A stretch of DNA of 64,000 bases from Aquabacterium sp. CECT 9606 (GTDB taxonomy: Bacteria > Pseudomonadota > Gammaproteobacteria > Burkholderiales > Burkholderiaceae_C): positions 620,001 to 684,000 of the forward strand of contig NZ_CAKKNB010000001.1 of NCBI RefSeq assembly GCF_918741295.1. The letters are read 5' to 3'. Each line of letters begins with the position of its first letter. The first letter of the stretch is position 1. The notes below the pieces were generated by a model that worked only from the letters and a program-made list of their open reading frames with translations, made no database searches and was not told the origin of the DNA. Both the position numbers and the translations under genes were made by a program. Below are positions 21,063 through 33,286 of this stretch, one piece after another.

Positions 21063-21350
21063 ATGTTGCAAAGGCGTTCAATGGGCTTTCTGGATGCTTT
21101 GATCCACATGGTGAATTTTTTCCTGCCAGCATTGGGCATGGCGCTGCTGTTGCCCGCTTTGGCGCGCCTGGTGTGGTGGCGCGCCCTCAAGCCGGCCGGC
21201 TTTGCGCGGCAGGTGAAATGGGTGGCCGGGGTCAATGCCCTGGTGCTGATTGCCGGACTGATTGTGTTGGGGCGCGACGGCGCCATGGCCACGTACGCTG
21301 CCTTGGTGCTGGCGTCGAGCCTCACCGTCTGGTGGACAGGATTGCGTTGA
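21063..21350 (+). CDS. Small membrane protein, uncharacterised
   Basis: 95 residues with three likely membrane helices (around NFFLPALGMALLLPAL, VAGVNALVLIAGLIVLG and ATYAALVLASSLTVWW). I do not recognise a named family. The ATG at 21063 has GAGGG 7 nt upstream; an ATG at 21081 with AAGG is an alternative. It sits 4 nt before queE, so it may be co-transcribed with the queuosine genes. A TATAAA stretch lies just upstream at 21043-21049, but that is weak evidence for a promoter. Confidence 0.65.
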   Translation: MLQRRSMGFLDALIHMVNFFLPALGMALLLPALARLVWWRALKPAGFARQVKWVAGVNALVLIAGLIVLGRDGAMATYAALVLASSLTVWWTGLR

Positions 21351-21354
21351 GACC

Positions 21355-22017
21355 ATGAGCTACAGCATCAAGGAAATGTTCTACACCCTGCAAGGCGAGG
21401 GCACGCACGCCGGACGCCCAGCGGTGTTTTGCCGCTTTGCGGGTTGCAACCTGTGGACGGGCCGCGAGGCTGACCGTGAGCAGGCCATTTGCCAGTTTTG
21501 CGACACCGAGTTCGTGGGCACCGATGGCTTGGGCGGCGGCAAGTTCGCCACCGCCGTGCAGTTGGCCGAGCGCATTGCATCGTTCTGGCCCGTCGGCGCC
21601 GAGGCGGCCGATGACCGCCGTTTCGTGGTGCTGACGGGGGGCGAGCCCTTGCTGCAAGTCGATGCCGAATTGATCGACGCCCTGCACGCGCAAGGTTTCA
21701 TGATCGCGGTCGAGACCAATGGCACGATCGCCGCGCCTGCCGGCCTGGACTGGATCTGCGTGAGCCCCAAGGCCGGATCGACCTTGGTGCAAAAAAGCGG
21801 GCATGAGCTTAAAGTGGTCGTGCCCCAAAGCGGGTTCAGCACCGCGGACCTGAAGGCCATGGAAGCCCTGGACTTCGAGCAGCGCCGGGTGCAGGCCATG
21901 GACAGCGCGCAGCCCATGGCGCGGCGCTCGGCCATGGAATGGGCCGTGCAATGGTGCCTGGACAACCCGCGCTGGATGCTCAGCGTGCAGACCCACAAGA
22001 CCCTGGGCATCCGTTGA
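21355..22017 (+). CDS. queE: 7-carboxy-7-deazaguanine synthase
   Basis: A 220-residue radical-SAM enzyme that contracts the ring of carboxytetrahydropterin on the way to queuosine. The cluster cysteines are C31, C46 and C49, with the widened first spacing (CNLWTGREADREQAICQFC) seen in the betaproteobacterial form. YTLQGEGTHAGRP near the start is the family signature, and GGEPLLQ follows. queD starts 5 nt after the stop, so consecutive pathway enzymes are translated from one message. Confidence 0.95.
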   Translation: MSYSIKEMFYTLQGEGTHAGRPAVFCRFAGCNLWTGREADREQAICQFCDTEFVGTDGLGGGKFATAVQLAERIASFWPVGAEAADDRRFVVLTGGEPLLQVDAELIDALHAQGFMIAVETNGTIAAPAGLDWICVSPKAGSTLVQKSGHELKVVVPQSGFSTADLKAMEALDFEQRRVQAMDSAQPMARRSAMEWAVQWCLDNPRWMLSVQTHKTLGIR

Positions 22018-22022
22018 TTGGT

Positions 22023-22409
22023 ATGAATTGCATGTTTGAACTGAGCCAGACTTTCACCTTCGACGCGGCCCACACGCTCAAGCGCCATGTGTCGCCTGAA
22101 GAAGCCGCGGGCAGCCGCCGCATCCACGGGCACACCTACACCGCCGAGGTCGCCGTGAAGGGCCCTCGGTTGCCCGACACCGGCATGGTGATGGACTTGT
22201 CCCTGCTGCGCGCCACGCTGGCCGAAGTGCGCAGCCAACTGGACCACCACCTTCTGGACGAGGTGCCCGGCCTGGGGGCGCCCACCTTGGAAAACCTGTG
22301 CGTGTTCATCTTTGAGCAGGTGAATGCACGCATCGCCCAGGTCACGGTGAGCATGGTGTGCGTGTCGCGGGCCGCGGGTGACCGCTGCGTCTTCCGCCCA
22401 CAGGCCTGA
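22023..22409 (+). CDS. queD: 6-carboxy-5,6,7,8-tetrahydropterin synthase
   Basis: 128 residues, converting dihydroneopterin triphosphate to carboxytetrahydropterin, the substrate of QueE. Zinc-binding histidines are visible at H17 (FDAAHTL) and in HGHTY. The catalytic LDHHLLDE segment and the PTLENL motif are present. An ATG at 22032 is an alternative start. The gene is in the run queE-queD-bioA-bioD. Queuosine genes beside biotin genes is a genomic habit rather than a shared pathway. Confidence 0.94.
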   Translation: MNCMFELSQTFTFDAAHTLKRHVSPEEAAGSRRIHGHTYTAEVAVKGPRLPDTGMVMDLSLLRATLAEVRSQLDHHLLDEVPGLGAPTLENLCVFIFEQVNARIAQVTVSMVCVSRAAGDRCVFRPQA

Positions 22410-22428
22410 GGTGGCCAAGCCTTTGCCC

Positions 22429-23802
22429 ATGGCCAGCGACCTGGCCGAGCGCAGCCGCCGGGCCGTGTGGCACCCGTGCACCCAGATGAAGGGCCATGAG
22501 GCGCACCCACCGCGGGCCATTGTTCGGGGTGAGGGCCCTTGGCTGATCGACGACCAGGGCCACCGCATCCTGGATGCCGTGAGCTCGTGGTGGGTCAACC
22601 TGTTTGGCCATGGCTTTGCGCCCATCGTGGATGCCATCACCGATCAACTCAAGCAGCTGGACCACACCATGCTGGCAGGCTTGACCCACGCGCCAGTGGT
22701 TGAGTTGTCAGAGCGACTGGGCGCCTTGACTGGTCTGGGCCATGCCTTCTACGCCAGCGACGGCGCCAGCGCCACCGAGATCGCCTTGAAGATGAGCGCG
22801 CACAGCTGGCGCAACCGTGGCCTGCCCGGAAAGCACCGCTTCATCGGCTTGCAAGGGGGCTACCACGGCGAAACCGCCGGCGCCTTGTCGGTGACCGACA
22901 TCCCCCTGTTCCGCGAAGCCTACGCACCCTTGCTGCGTTTGAGTGCCACCTTGCCCTCACCCGATCTGCGCCATGCAGCGGCGGGTGTCTCTGCCGACGA
23001 ACACACGGCGGCCTGCATGAAGGCCTTGGCCGATTACCTCGCTGAGCACCACGCTTCCGTGGCCGCCTTGATCCTTGAGCCGCTGGTGCAGGGGGCAGCC
23101 GGCATGGGCATGTACTCGCCCGCCTATTTGAGCGCGGCGCGCGCCTTGTGCGATCAGCATCAGGTCCATTTGATCTGCGACGAGATCGCGGTGGGCTTTG
23201 GCCGCACCGGCACGATGTTCGCGCACCAGCAGGCACTCGATGCCGAAGGCCGCGCCATCCGCCCTGATTTCATCTGTCTGAGCAAGGGACTGACCGGCGG
23301 TGTGCTGCCCTTGTCGGCCGTGCTGACCACGGACGAGGTTTACGCTGCCTTCTGGGATGACCTCACGGCGCATGGTTTTCTGCATTCGCACTCGTACACC
23401 GGCAACCCTTTGGCCTGTCGTGCGGCCCTGGCGGTGCTGGACACCTTTGCCAACGAGGATGTGCTAGCCCGCAACCGCGTGATGGCCGCCAGCTTGTCCG
23501 CGCTGGCCGAGCCCATCACGCGCCATCCCCGTGTGACGGCGCACCGCCACATCGGCATGATCTGGGCGTGGGACATCGACACGAACGATGCCACCTTTGC
23601 CGCGCGTTTTCACCAGCTGGCCCTGGACGCCGGGGTGCTGTTGCGGCCCATTGGCAATTCGCTTTATTTCATGCCGCCTTATGTGCTGGCGGAGACCGAC
23701 ATGCGTCATTTGGTGGACTGCACCTTGCGCACACTGGACCAGGTGCTGGCCCAAACACCGGCGGCGGCCTCGTCCGCGGCCACGGCTGAGCGCCTGGCAT
23801 GA
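22429..23802 (+). CDS. bioA: Adenosylmethionine-8-amino-7-oxononanoate aminotransferase
   Basis: 457 residues, fold-type I PLP aminotransferase making diaminopelargonate in biotin synthesis. The start region VWHPCTQMKGHE and SSWWVNLFGHG are BioA hallmarks. The PLP lysine is K286 in CLSKGLTGG, preceded by DEIAVGFGRTGTMF. The ATG at 22429 is used; GTG codons at 22411 and 22378 are in frame and one could be the true start. The stop overlaps the bioD start by 4 nt. Confidence 0.95.
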   Translation: MASDLAERSRRAVWHPCTQMKGHEAHPPRAIVRGEGPWLIDDQGHRILDAVSSWWVNLFGHGFAPIVDAITDQLKQLDHTMLAGLTHAPVVELSERLGALTGLGHAFYASDGASATEIALKMSAHSWRNRGLPGKHRFIGLQGGYHGETAGALSVTDIPLFREAYAPLLRLSATLPSPDLRHAAAGVSADEHTAACMKALADYLAEHHASVAALILEPLVQGAAGMGMYSPAYLSAARALCDQHQVHLICDEIAVGFGRTGTMFAHQQALDAEGRAIRPDFICLSKGLTGGVLPLSAVLTTDEVYAAFWDDLTAHGFLHSHSYTGNPLACRAALAVLDTFANEDVLARNRVMAASLSALAEPITRHPRVTAHRHIGMIWAWDIDTNDATFAARFHQLALDAGVLLRPIGNSLYFMPPYVLAETDMRHLVDCTLRTLDQVLAQTPAAASSAATAERLA

Positions 23803-24470
23803 CGGCCTTCTTCGTGACCGGCACCGACACCGGCGTGGGCAAGACCCGCGTCAGCTGCGCTTTGCTGCATGCCCTGCAGCGCCGGTATGCGCGCGTCATT
23901 GGCATGAAGCCCGTGGCCGCTGGCACCGAGTTGATCGATGGCCGGTGGGCCAACGAGGATGTGCTCGCGCTGCGGGCGGCGTCAAGCGTGCAGGTGCCCG
24001 CCTTGTACGACAACCCCTACTTGCTGAACCAGCCGTCGTCGCCGCACATTGCCGCGCGGGCCGAGGGCGTGGACATCGACATCGAGCACATCGCCGCGTG
24101 CTTCCATGCCTTGAGGCAGCAAGCGCAGGCCGTGGTGGTGGAAGGTGCGGGCGGCTTCATCGTGCCGCTGCTGGAATCCAACGCACGCTCATCCACCAGC
24201 GCAGACCTGGCCGTTCTGTTGCACTTGCCGGTGATCTTGGTGGTGGGCGTGCGCCTGGGTTGCCTGAACCATGCCTTGTTGACGCAAGAGGCCATCCTGG
24301 CACGCGGGCTCACGCTGGCCGGTTGGGTGGCCAACCGCATCGACCCCAGCATGATCGGGCAAGACGCCAACGTGGACACCTTGCGACAAAGGCTGCAGGC
24401 GCCGTTGCTGGCCGACTGGGGCTGGGCGCCGCAGGTGGACGCCGCGAGGCTGACCATCGACTTGCCCTGA
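23799..24470 (+). CDS. bioD: Dethiobiotin synthetase
   Basis: 223 residues, ATP-dependent closure of the ureido ring to dethiobiotin. The P-loop GTDTGVGKT is at about 6-14, with MKPVAAG and VEGAGGFIVPL as substrate and phosphate motifs. Its start overlaps bioA. bioF lies about 8.8 kb downstream beyond an unrelated block, and bioB and bioC are not in the window. Confidence 0.95.
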   Translation: MTAFFVTGTDTGVGKTRVSCALLHALQRRYARVIGMKPVAAGTELIDGRWANEDVLALRAASSVQVPALYDNPYLLNQPSSPHIAARAEGVDIDIEHIAACFHALRQQAQAVVVEGAGGFIVPLLESNARSSTSADLAVLLHLPVILVVGVRLGCLNHALLTQEAILARGLTLAGWVANRIDPSMIGQDANVDTLRQRLQAPLLADWGWAPQVDAARLTIDLP

Positions 24471-24479
24471 GCCAATCTG

Positions 24480-25136
24480 TCAAGCGTGGGTCGCCCACTG
24501 CTGCACATAGGCCGGGGTCTCTGCCGGGCACCCGGGTTCGGCCAAGGGCGGGAGCCGGGTTTGACGGAGGGGCAACACGCCGGCCCACACAGGCAGTGCG
24601 AGGTCCCCGTCCTTGTCCTTCGGGCCCCAGGCGCGGATCTTGGCCGCGGCTTCGAACAAGGGCATGCGCAGCACGGTGGTCGCGGCCAGCTCGTTGCGGT
24701 CAGGCGGGCGCGCCTCGTGGCGGCGGCCCGGTGCGAGGTGGTCCATCAAGCGGTCCAAGACCTCGGCTTTGTCCGCGTCGGGCACGGCTTCGAACGCGCC
24801 GTGGATCACCACTGACCTGAAGTTCATGGAGTGCGAGAACGCGGAGCGCGCCATCACCAGGCCGTCCAGGTGCGTGATGGCCACGCAGGCCGGCGTTCCC
24901 TGGGCCAGTGACTTCATCATCTTGCTGCCATTGGAGCCGTGGATCAGCACATGGTCGTCCACGCGCCAGACGGCGGTGGGCAGGCACAGCGGCCCGCGCT
25001 CGTCCACGAAAGACACATGGCACAAGTAGGCGGCGTCGATGATGGCGTGGATGGTGGCGCGGTCGTAGTGGCCCCGGTCTTCGGCGCGGCGAACCCGGCT
25101 GCGTTCGGTGGGGGGCGGTGCAGAAGTGGCACTCAT
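24480..25136 (-). CDS. Pyridoxamine-5'-phosphate-oxidase-fold flavin/heme-type protein
   Basis: 218 residues of the split-barrel PNPOx-like family. Recognisable parts are RGHYDRATIHAIIDAA, VSFVDERGPLCLPTAVWRVDD, HGSNGSKMM and the SVVIHGAFEAVPD strand. Members bind FMN, F420 or heme, and few have a proven reaction. It is not PdxH, which is encoded separately near 61.5 kb. It is divergent from a MocR regulator, a common arrangement in which the regulator controls its neighbour. Convergent with bioD (9-nt gap). Confidence 0.75.
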   Translation of the reverse strand: MSATSAPPPTERSRVRRAEDRGHYDRATIHAIIDAAYLCHVSFVDERGPLCLPTAVWRVDDHVLIHGSNGSKMMKSLAQGTPACVAITHLDGLVMARSAFSHSMNFRSVVIHGAFEAVPDADKAEVLDRLMDHLAPGRRHEARPPDRNELAATTVLRMPLFEAAAKIRAWGPKDKDGDLALPVWAGVLPLRQTRLPPLAEPGCPAETPAYVQQWATHA

Positions 25137-25185
25137 GGTGTTGTGGTCGCTGTGTGGTGAAAGAGCCTGAACGATAGGCAGAACA

Positions 25186-25229
25186 TGGACCCATGAAAAG
25201 ATCCATAAACATGCAAAATGATGGGGCCA
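25186..25229. promoter_or_regulatory. Candidate MocR operator between divergent genes
   Basis: TGGACCCAT (25186-25194), AGATCCAT (25199-25206) and ATGGGGCCA (25221-25229) lie in the 121-nt gap. The first two form an imperfect direct repeat. The third is the inverse of the first with one mismatch. MocR proteins often bind such mixed repeats. This is inference from position. Confidence 0.35.
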
Positions 25230-25257
25230 CGAATCGGCTCTAAAAACAAGCCCGCCC

Positions 25258-28372
<3,115 letters not shown>

Positions 28373-28513
28373 TCAACTCTCCACAAGACTGGTCGATTCT
28401 TGAGGCTGGTGTGTGGAGGCCCGGACAGTGCATTCCCTTGGGTTGGGTGCCCGCCCCTTGAACCGGGGATCCCCGCTCACCGTTTGCCTGGCACTACACT
28501 GCGTGCCGCAATC

Positions 28514-29548
28514 ATGAAGACCCGCATCACCACACTCCTGGGCATTGAGCACCCCATCGTCCTGCCTGGCATGACTTACGTGGCCGTGCCCGAGTTGGTG
28601 GCCGCCGTGAGCAATGCCGGTGGCTTGGGCATCCTGGCTTCGGGCGGCTTGTCGGTCGACGAGTGCCGCCGGGCCATCCAGCAGGTGCGCGCCTTGACGG
28701 ACAAGCCCTTTGGCGTGGGCTGCAGCCTGTTGTTGCCAGGCGCCACCGAGTGCGCGCGCGTGGCCTTGCAAGAGCGCGTGCCGGTCATCAACGTGTCGAT
28801 GGGGCGCGCCGACTGGGTGGTGAAGGGCGCACACGCCTATGGCGGCAAGGTCATCGCCACCGTGTCCAACGAAAAGCACGCCAGGTCCGCCATCGACGCG
28901 GGGGTGGATGGCCTGATCGTGACCGGCCACGAAGCCGCTGCGCATGGTGGGGCGGTGACCTCGCTGGTGCTGGTGCCCGCGGTGCGCGACATGACCGACT
29001 TGCCCATCATCGCCGCTGGTGGCTTTGCCGATGGCCGGGGCCTGGTGGCGGCGCTGGCGCTGGGCGCGGACGCGGTGGCCATGGGCACCCGCTTTGCCGC
29101 CTCGCGTGAGAGCGTGGTGCACGCGGCCACCAAGCAATTGATCATTGACAAGCCGGCCGAGGACACCATTTACTCGTCCAACTTCGACACCTTTCCCTGC
29201 CGCGTCATGCACACGCCAGGGGGCCGGAAGTACACCACGCGCCGTCTGAGCCCGGGGTTGGTCATCGTGCGGTCGTGGCGGGCCGCGCGCGAGCTCAAAA
29301 CGCCCTTGTGGCCATTGATGCGAGATGCCTTGCGCCATGGGCTGGTGGGCGCCATCAAGGTGGCCTACTTTGGTGCGGCCACCTTGGCCATGCGCAAAGC
29401 CATCCACCAGGGCGACCACCGGGAGGGTGTTCAATTGATCGGCCAGTCGCAAGGCCTGGTGCACGATGTGGCAGCGGTGGCTGACATCATCGAGCGGGTG
29501 ATGAGGCAAGCCGAAGACACCATCAACGCCCGGTGGCAACAGCGCTGA
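28514..29548 (+). CDS. Nitronate monooxygenase family protein
   Basis: A 344-residue FMN-dependent TIM barrel of the 2-nitropropane dioxygenase family. It starts MKTRITTLLGIEHPIVLPGM, has the AAVSNAGGLGILASGG FMN loop, VTGHEAAAHGG, and PIIAAGGFADGRG with GADAVAMGTRF as the phosphate-binding part. Members oxidise nitronates such as propionate 3-nitronate, though many have unknown substrates. It is divergent from the cholesterol oxidase gene across 144 nt. The ATG at 28514 is used because the upstream open frame lacks family similarity. Confidence 0.88.
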   Translation: MKTRITTLLGIEHPIVLPGMTYVAVPELVAAVSNAGGLGILASGGLSVDECRRAIQQVRALTDKPFGVGCSLLLPGATECARVALQERVPVINVSMGRADWVVKGAHAYGGKVIATVSNEKHARSAIDAGVDGLIVTGHEAAAHGGAVTSLVLVPAVRDMTDLPIIAAGGFADGRGLVAALALGADAVAMGTRFAASRESVVHAATKQLIIDKPAEDTIYSSNFDTFPCRVMHTPGGRKYTTRRLSPGLVIVRSWRAARELKTPLWPLMRDALRHGLVGAIKVAYFGAATLAMRKAIHQGDHREGVQLIGQSQGLVHDVAAVADIIERVMRQAEDTINARWQQR

Positions 29549-29597
29549 TTTTTCAGCGACGGGCCAGGGTGCTCAAGCGCTGACTGACGACGCGTTC

Positions 29598-31043
29598 TTA
29601 CTGAGCCCGGACTGGTGATTGCGCCTGCTTGCGGGCAGTCACCAGCGCTTTCCAGAACCGCGCGTCCTGCGAACTAGCGAAGTTGATGCGCATGAGGGTG
29701 CTGGCCTGCCGCTGTGCGTGGAACAAGGCGCCAGGCGCGATCAGCCAGCCGGCATCCAACATGGGCAAGGTCAGCCGCTCCGTGTCCACACCCACGTCCA
29801 TCCAGCCGAACAGGCCTTGCGGCTGGGCCGCGAAATGGCAACCCGATTGCCGGGCCAGTTGCAGGCAGCGCGCGCGGGCCACGTCCAGCTGCTGGATGAC
29901 GCGTTCGCTGTGGCGGCGCAGCTGGCCTTGCTCCAAGCACAGCGCCAGCGCTTGCTCCAGGATGGGCGGCGTGGTCAGCGTGGTCAGCAGCTTGGTGTTG
30001 ATGATGCGGTCCACCAGGTGAGCGGGCGCGGCGATGTAGCCCACGCGCCAACTGGGCGTCAGGATCTTTGAAAAGCTGCCCACCGAGATCGTGCGGCGCA
30101 ACTCGTCCAGCACGCACAGGCGGGTGGCATGGCCGGGCGCCAGGTAGGCGTAGATGTCGTCCTCCAGGATGTGGAAGTCGTGCGCTTCGGCCAGGCGCAA
30201 CACCTGGTGTGCATGGCCGGGCGATAGCAGGGCGCTGGTGGGGTTGTGCAGCACCGACACGGTCACGTACAACTTGGGGCGGTGGGCTTTGCACAGGGCG
30301 TCCAGCACGGCCAGGTCAGGGCCATCGGGGCCGCGGGGCACGGGCAGCACGCGCATGCCCATCTGCGCCAGCCGCGCAAATTCAATGGCCCAGCCCGGGT
30401 CGTCCACCAGCACCGCATCACCGGCCTGCAGCAAGGTGCGCGACACCACGTCCAGCGCGTGCGTGGCCCCCACGGTGCTGATGATCTGGCCGGCATCGGT
30501 CTTCATCCCGAACTCACCAAGCTTGCGGGACACGGCCTCGCGAAACCGCGCATCGCCCGCGGGCTCACCGTAGTGCAGGGTGAGCGGCAGCAGGCGATCA
30601 CCCTGGGTGACTTTGCGCAAGGCGGCGCCCAGCATGGCCGCGTCCAGCCAGGCCGGTGGCAAGGTGCCCAGGCCCGGCATGGGGTGGCTGCCGGGTTCGT
30701 GGAACATGCCCTTGATGAGCGTGGTGGCGTCGATCGGCGTGCTGGGCTGAAATGGGTGGGGCGCTTTGGCGGCCCGTGGTGGGCTGCCGGTCTTGGCCCC
30801 ACCCTGCGCCTGGCGCACGAAGAAACCGCGCTGGCGATGCGATTCGATCAGGCCTTGGGCCAGCAATTGGTCGTAGGCCGCGACCACGGTGTAGGGGCTG
30901 ACACCATGGGTCTTGGCGCAATCGCGAACAGAGGGCAGGCGTGAGCCCGGGGCCAGCAGGTGCTGGCGGATTCGCTGGGCAAAACGGGCCACCAGTTGCT
31001 CGGTCAGGGTGAGGGCGCTATCGCGGGTCAGGTGCGTGGTCAT
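29598..31043 (-). CDS. MocR-type (GntR/aminotransferase) transcriptional regulator
   Basis: 481 residues: an N-terminal GntR helix-turn-helix (about 12-80, PGSRLPSVRDCAKTHGVSPYTVVAAYDQL) plus an aminotransferase-like domain with the PLP lysine in SVGSFSKILTPSWRVGY. It faces an EamA transporter and an aminotransferase gene across a 97-nt gap, which suggests it regulates them. It is distinct from the MocR protein at 25.3 kb. The effector is not known. Confidence 0.88.
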   Translation of the reverse strand: MTTHLTRDSALTLTEQLVARFAQRIRQHLLAPGSRLPSVRDCAKTHGVSPYTVVAAYDQLLAQGLIESHRQRGFFVRQAQGGAKTGSPPRAAKAPHPFQPSTPIDATTLIKGMFHEPGSHPMPGLGTLPPAWLDAAMLGAALRKVTQGDRLLPLTLHYGEPAGDARFREAVSRKLGEFGMKTDAGQIISTVGATHALDVVSRTLLQAGDAVLVDDPGWAIEFARLAQMGMRVLPVPRGPDGPDLAVLDALCKAHRPKLYVTVSVLHNPTSALLSPGHAHQVLRLAEAHDFHILEDDIYAYLAPGHATRLCVLDELRRTISVGSFSKILTPSWRVGYIAAPAHLVDRIINTKLLTTLTTPPILEQALALCLEQGQLRRHSERVIQQLDVARARCLQLARQSGCHFAAQPQGLFGWMDVGVDTERLTLPMLDAGWLIAPGALFHAQRQASTLMRINFASSQDARFWKALVTARKQAQSPVRAQ

Positions 31044-31140
31044 GTTCGCCGATGTGTTGGTGGCCTGACCAGCACAGATTGTTCAATGAGCTGGCCTTGT
31101 GTGTTGGTCATGTGTTGGTGTCTGGTCTAGAGTGCCATAG

Positions 31141-32079
31141 ATGAACACCACCTTGCAAGTCCCTGTCCGCCCCACCTCGTGGTTCGCCTGGCCCACCGTG
31201 TCACCACGCTGGCTGGGTGCTCTGGCGGTGCTGTTGTTCGCCATGACCATCCCCATGACGCGATTGGCCAACGGTTCGGTCGATCTGCCCCAGCTGCCGC
31301 CATTGTTCGTCGCCGTGGCGCGTGGGGCCATCGCCGGTTTGTTGGCCATGGCCTATCTCTGGGCTGTGCGTGCGCCCCGCCCGGTGAAGGGCCAGTGGCC
31401 GTTGGTGGCCTGCGTGGTGGTGGGCGCGGTGCTGATCTTCCCTTTGTGCATGGGCTGGGCCGTGCGGGTGGTGCCTTCGGCGCACGCGGCGGTCATCGTG
31501 GGCTTGCTGCCTTTGTGCACCGCAGCGCTGGCCTCGTGGTGGCTGGGGCAAAAACCCGGATGGGGCTTTTGGCTGGCAGGGGCCATGGGCACGGCGCTGG
31601 TGCTGGGTTTCGCACTGGGGGTGGCGCGCTCACATGGCTCGGGGCATTGGGTGACGGCCGATGCCTGGCTGATCGTGTCGATGCTGGGGGCGTCGTTGGC
31701 CTACGTGGCTGGGGCTGCGCTGTCCCGGCAGATGCCCGCGCCTCAGGCCATTTCATGGGCCTTGGTGGCGGCCTTGCCCATCACCTTGCCGGCCACGGCA
31801 TGGGCCTGGCCCACTCAGGCCGTGAGCTGGCAAGCTTGGGCGGCGCTGGCGTATGTCGCGCTCATCTCCACGTGGTTGGGATTCTTCGCCTGGTACGCCG
31901 CCCTGGCCCGTGATCCGATGCGGGTCAGCCAGTTGCAGTTGATGCAGCCATTCACGTCCATCGCCTTGTCGGTGCTGGTGCTGCGGGAGGTGGTCGATGC
32001 CTCGACGTGGCTGGTGGCCGGCGCCGTGCTGCTGGTGGTGATCTGGGGCCAGCGTGCGGCCCGACGGGAGATGAACTGA
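31141..32079 (+). CDS. DMT-superfamily (EamA) transporter
   Basis: 312 residues with about ten hydrophobic segments in two EamA repeats (for example GALAVLLFAMTIPMT and AALAYVALISTWLGFFAWYA). This is an inner-membrane carrier, usually an exporter of amino acids or other metabolites. The aminotransferase gene starts at its stop (TGATG, 1-nt overlap), so the pair is translationally coupled. Divergent from the MocR gene that probably controls it. Confidence 0.87.
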   Translation: MNTTLQVPVRPTSWFAWPTVSPRWLGALAVLLFAMTIPMTRLANGSVDLPQLPPLFVAVARGAIAGLLAMAYLWAVRAPRPVKGQWPLVACVVVGAVLIFPLCMGWAVRVVPSAHAAVIVGLLPLCTAALASWWLGQKPGWGFWLAGAMGTALVLGFALGVARSHGSGHWVTADAWLIVSMLGASLAYVAGAALSRQMPAPQAISWALVAALPITLPATAWAWPTQAVSWQAWAALAYVALISTWLGFFAWYAALARDPMRVSQLQLMQPFTSIALSVLVLREVVDASTWLVAGAVLLVVIWGQRAARREMN

Positions 32080-33257
32080 TGACCTTCACTTTGGCCCAGC
32101 GCACTCAGCGCATGAATTCATCGGCCATCCGCGAGATCCTCAAGGTCACGGAGCGGCCGGGTGTGCTGTCGATGGCCGGTGGCCTGCCCGCGCCCGAATC
32201 ATTTCCGATCGAAGCCATCCAGGTGGCCTGCGATCAGGTGCTGTCCACCCAAGGCGCGGCGGCCTTGCAATACGCCACCACCGAAGGCCTGCCGCCTTTA
32301 CGGGAGTGGATTGCGCGGCGTTTGTCTCAGGGCGGGTGGCGGGTGGATGCGTCGCAAGTGTTGATCACCACCGGTTCGCAGCAGGGGCTGGATCTGGTGG
32401 GCAAGGTGATGCTGGACGAGGGCTCGCCCGTGTTGGTCGAGCAACCCACTTACCTGGGGGCCTTGCAAGCCTTTGCACCGTATGGGCCTGTGTTCCAGCC
32501 CTGGGCCGCCGATGCCTTGGGACCTTTGCCAAAGACTTTGTCGGCGCGCCTGGCTTATCTGGTGCCCAGCTTCCAGAACCCCAGCGGGCATTGCATCGGC
32601 GATGCGCGCCGCCGCGAGATCGCCTTGCAAGCCGAGCGAAGCAACATGCCCGTGGTGGAAGACAACCCCTATGGCGAGTTGTGGTTCGACCAACCGCCAC
32701 CGCCGCCCTTGGCCACGCATGCGCCCGAACAAGTGATCTACCTGGGGTCTTTCTCCAAGGTGCTGGCGCCGGGCTTGCGCGTGGGCTACATCGTCACACC
32801 CAGCGGTGATCATCCCGGCACCCAGGCCTTGCGGGCCAAGTTTTTGCAGGCCAAGCAGGCCAGCGACCTGCACACGCCAGTGCTCAATCAGCGCATCATC
32901 GTGCAGTTGTTGGAGTCAGGCTTTGACCTGGAGGCCCACCTGGACACGGTGCGTGCCCGTTACCGCGCCCAACGCGATGCCATGGCGGCGGCTTTGAGCC
33001 GATGCCTGCCCCCAGGCTGCACCTGGCAACTGCCGCAGGGTGGCATGTTTTTCTGGGTGACCTGCCGCCCCGGCCACATTGACACCTTGCAGCGCTTGCC
33101 GCTGGCGGTGGAAGCGGGCGTGGCGTATGTGCCGGGCGCCTCGTTCTACGCCGGCCATGCGCCGGCGCCTGCCAACACCATGCGCCTGTCGTTCGTCACC
33201 TTGTCACCGGCGCAGATCGGTGAAGCGGTGGCGCGCCTGGCCCGCTGCCTGGTCTGA
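32079..33257 (+). CDS. PLP-dependent aminotransferase (LysN/2-aminoadipate-like)
   Basis: 392 residues, fold-type I, close to the aminotransferase part of MocR proteins but without a DNA-binding domain. It begins [28 protein letters not shown], and the PLP lysine lies in [25 protein letters not shown] and [10 protein letters not shown] are family motifs. Enzymes of this group act on 2-aminoadipate, lysine, or aromatic and branched amino acids. Coupled to the exporter upstream, it may turn over or expel an amino acid. The substrate is unassigned. Confidence 0.87.
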   Translation: MTFTLAQRTQRMNSSAIREILKVTERPGVLSMAGGLPAPESFPIEAIQVACDQVLSTQGAAALQYATTEGLPPLREWIARRLSQGGWRVDASQVLITTGSQQGLDLVGKVMLDEGSPVLVEQPTYLGALQAFAPYGPVFQPWAADALGPLPKTLSARLAYLVPSFQNPSGHCIGDARRREIALQAERSNMPVVEDNPYGELWFDQPPPPPLATHAPEQVIYLGSFSKVLAPGLRVGYIVTPSGDHPGTQALRAKFLQAKQASDLHTPVLNQRIIVQLLESGFDLEAHLDTVRARYRAQRDAMAAALSRCLPPGCTWQLPQGGMFFWVTCRPGHIDTLQRLPLAVEAGVAYVPGASFYAGHAPAPANTMRLSFVTLSPAQIGEAVARLARCLV

Positions 33258-33286
33258 AGCACCGTGCGGGCTGGTACGCTTGCACG

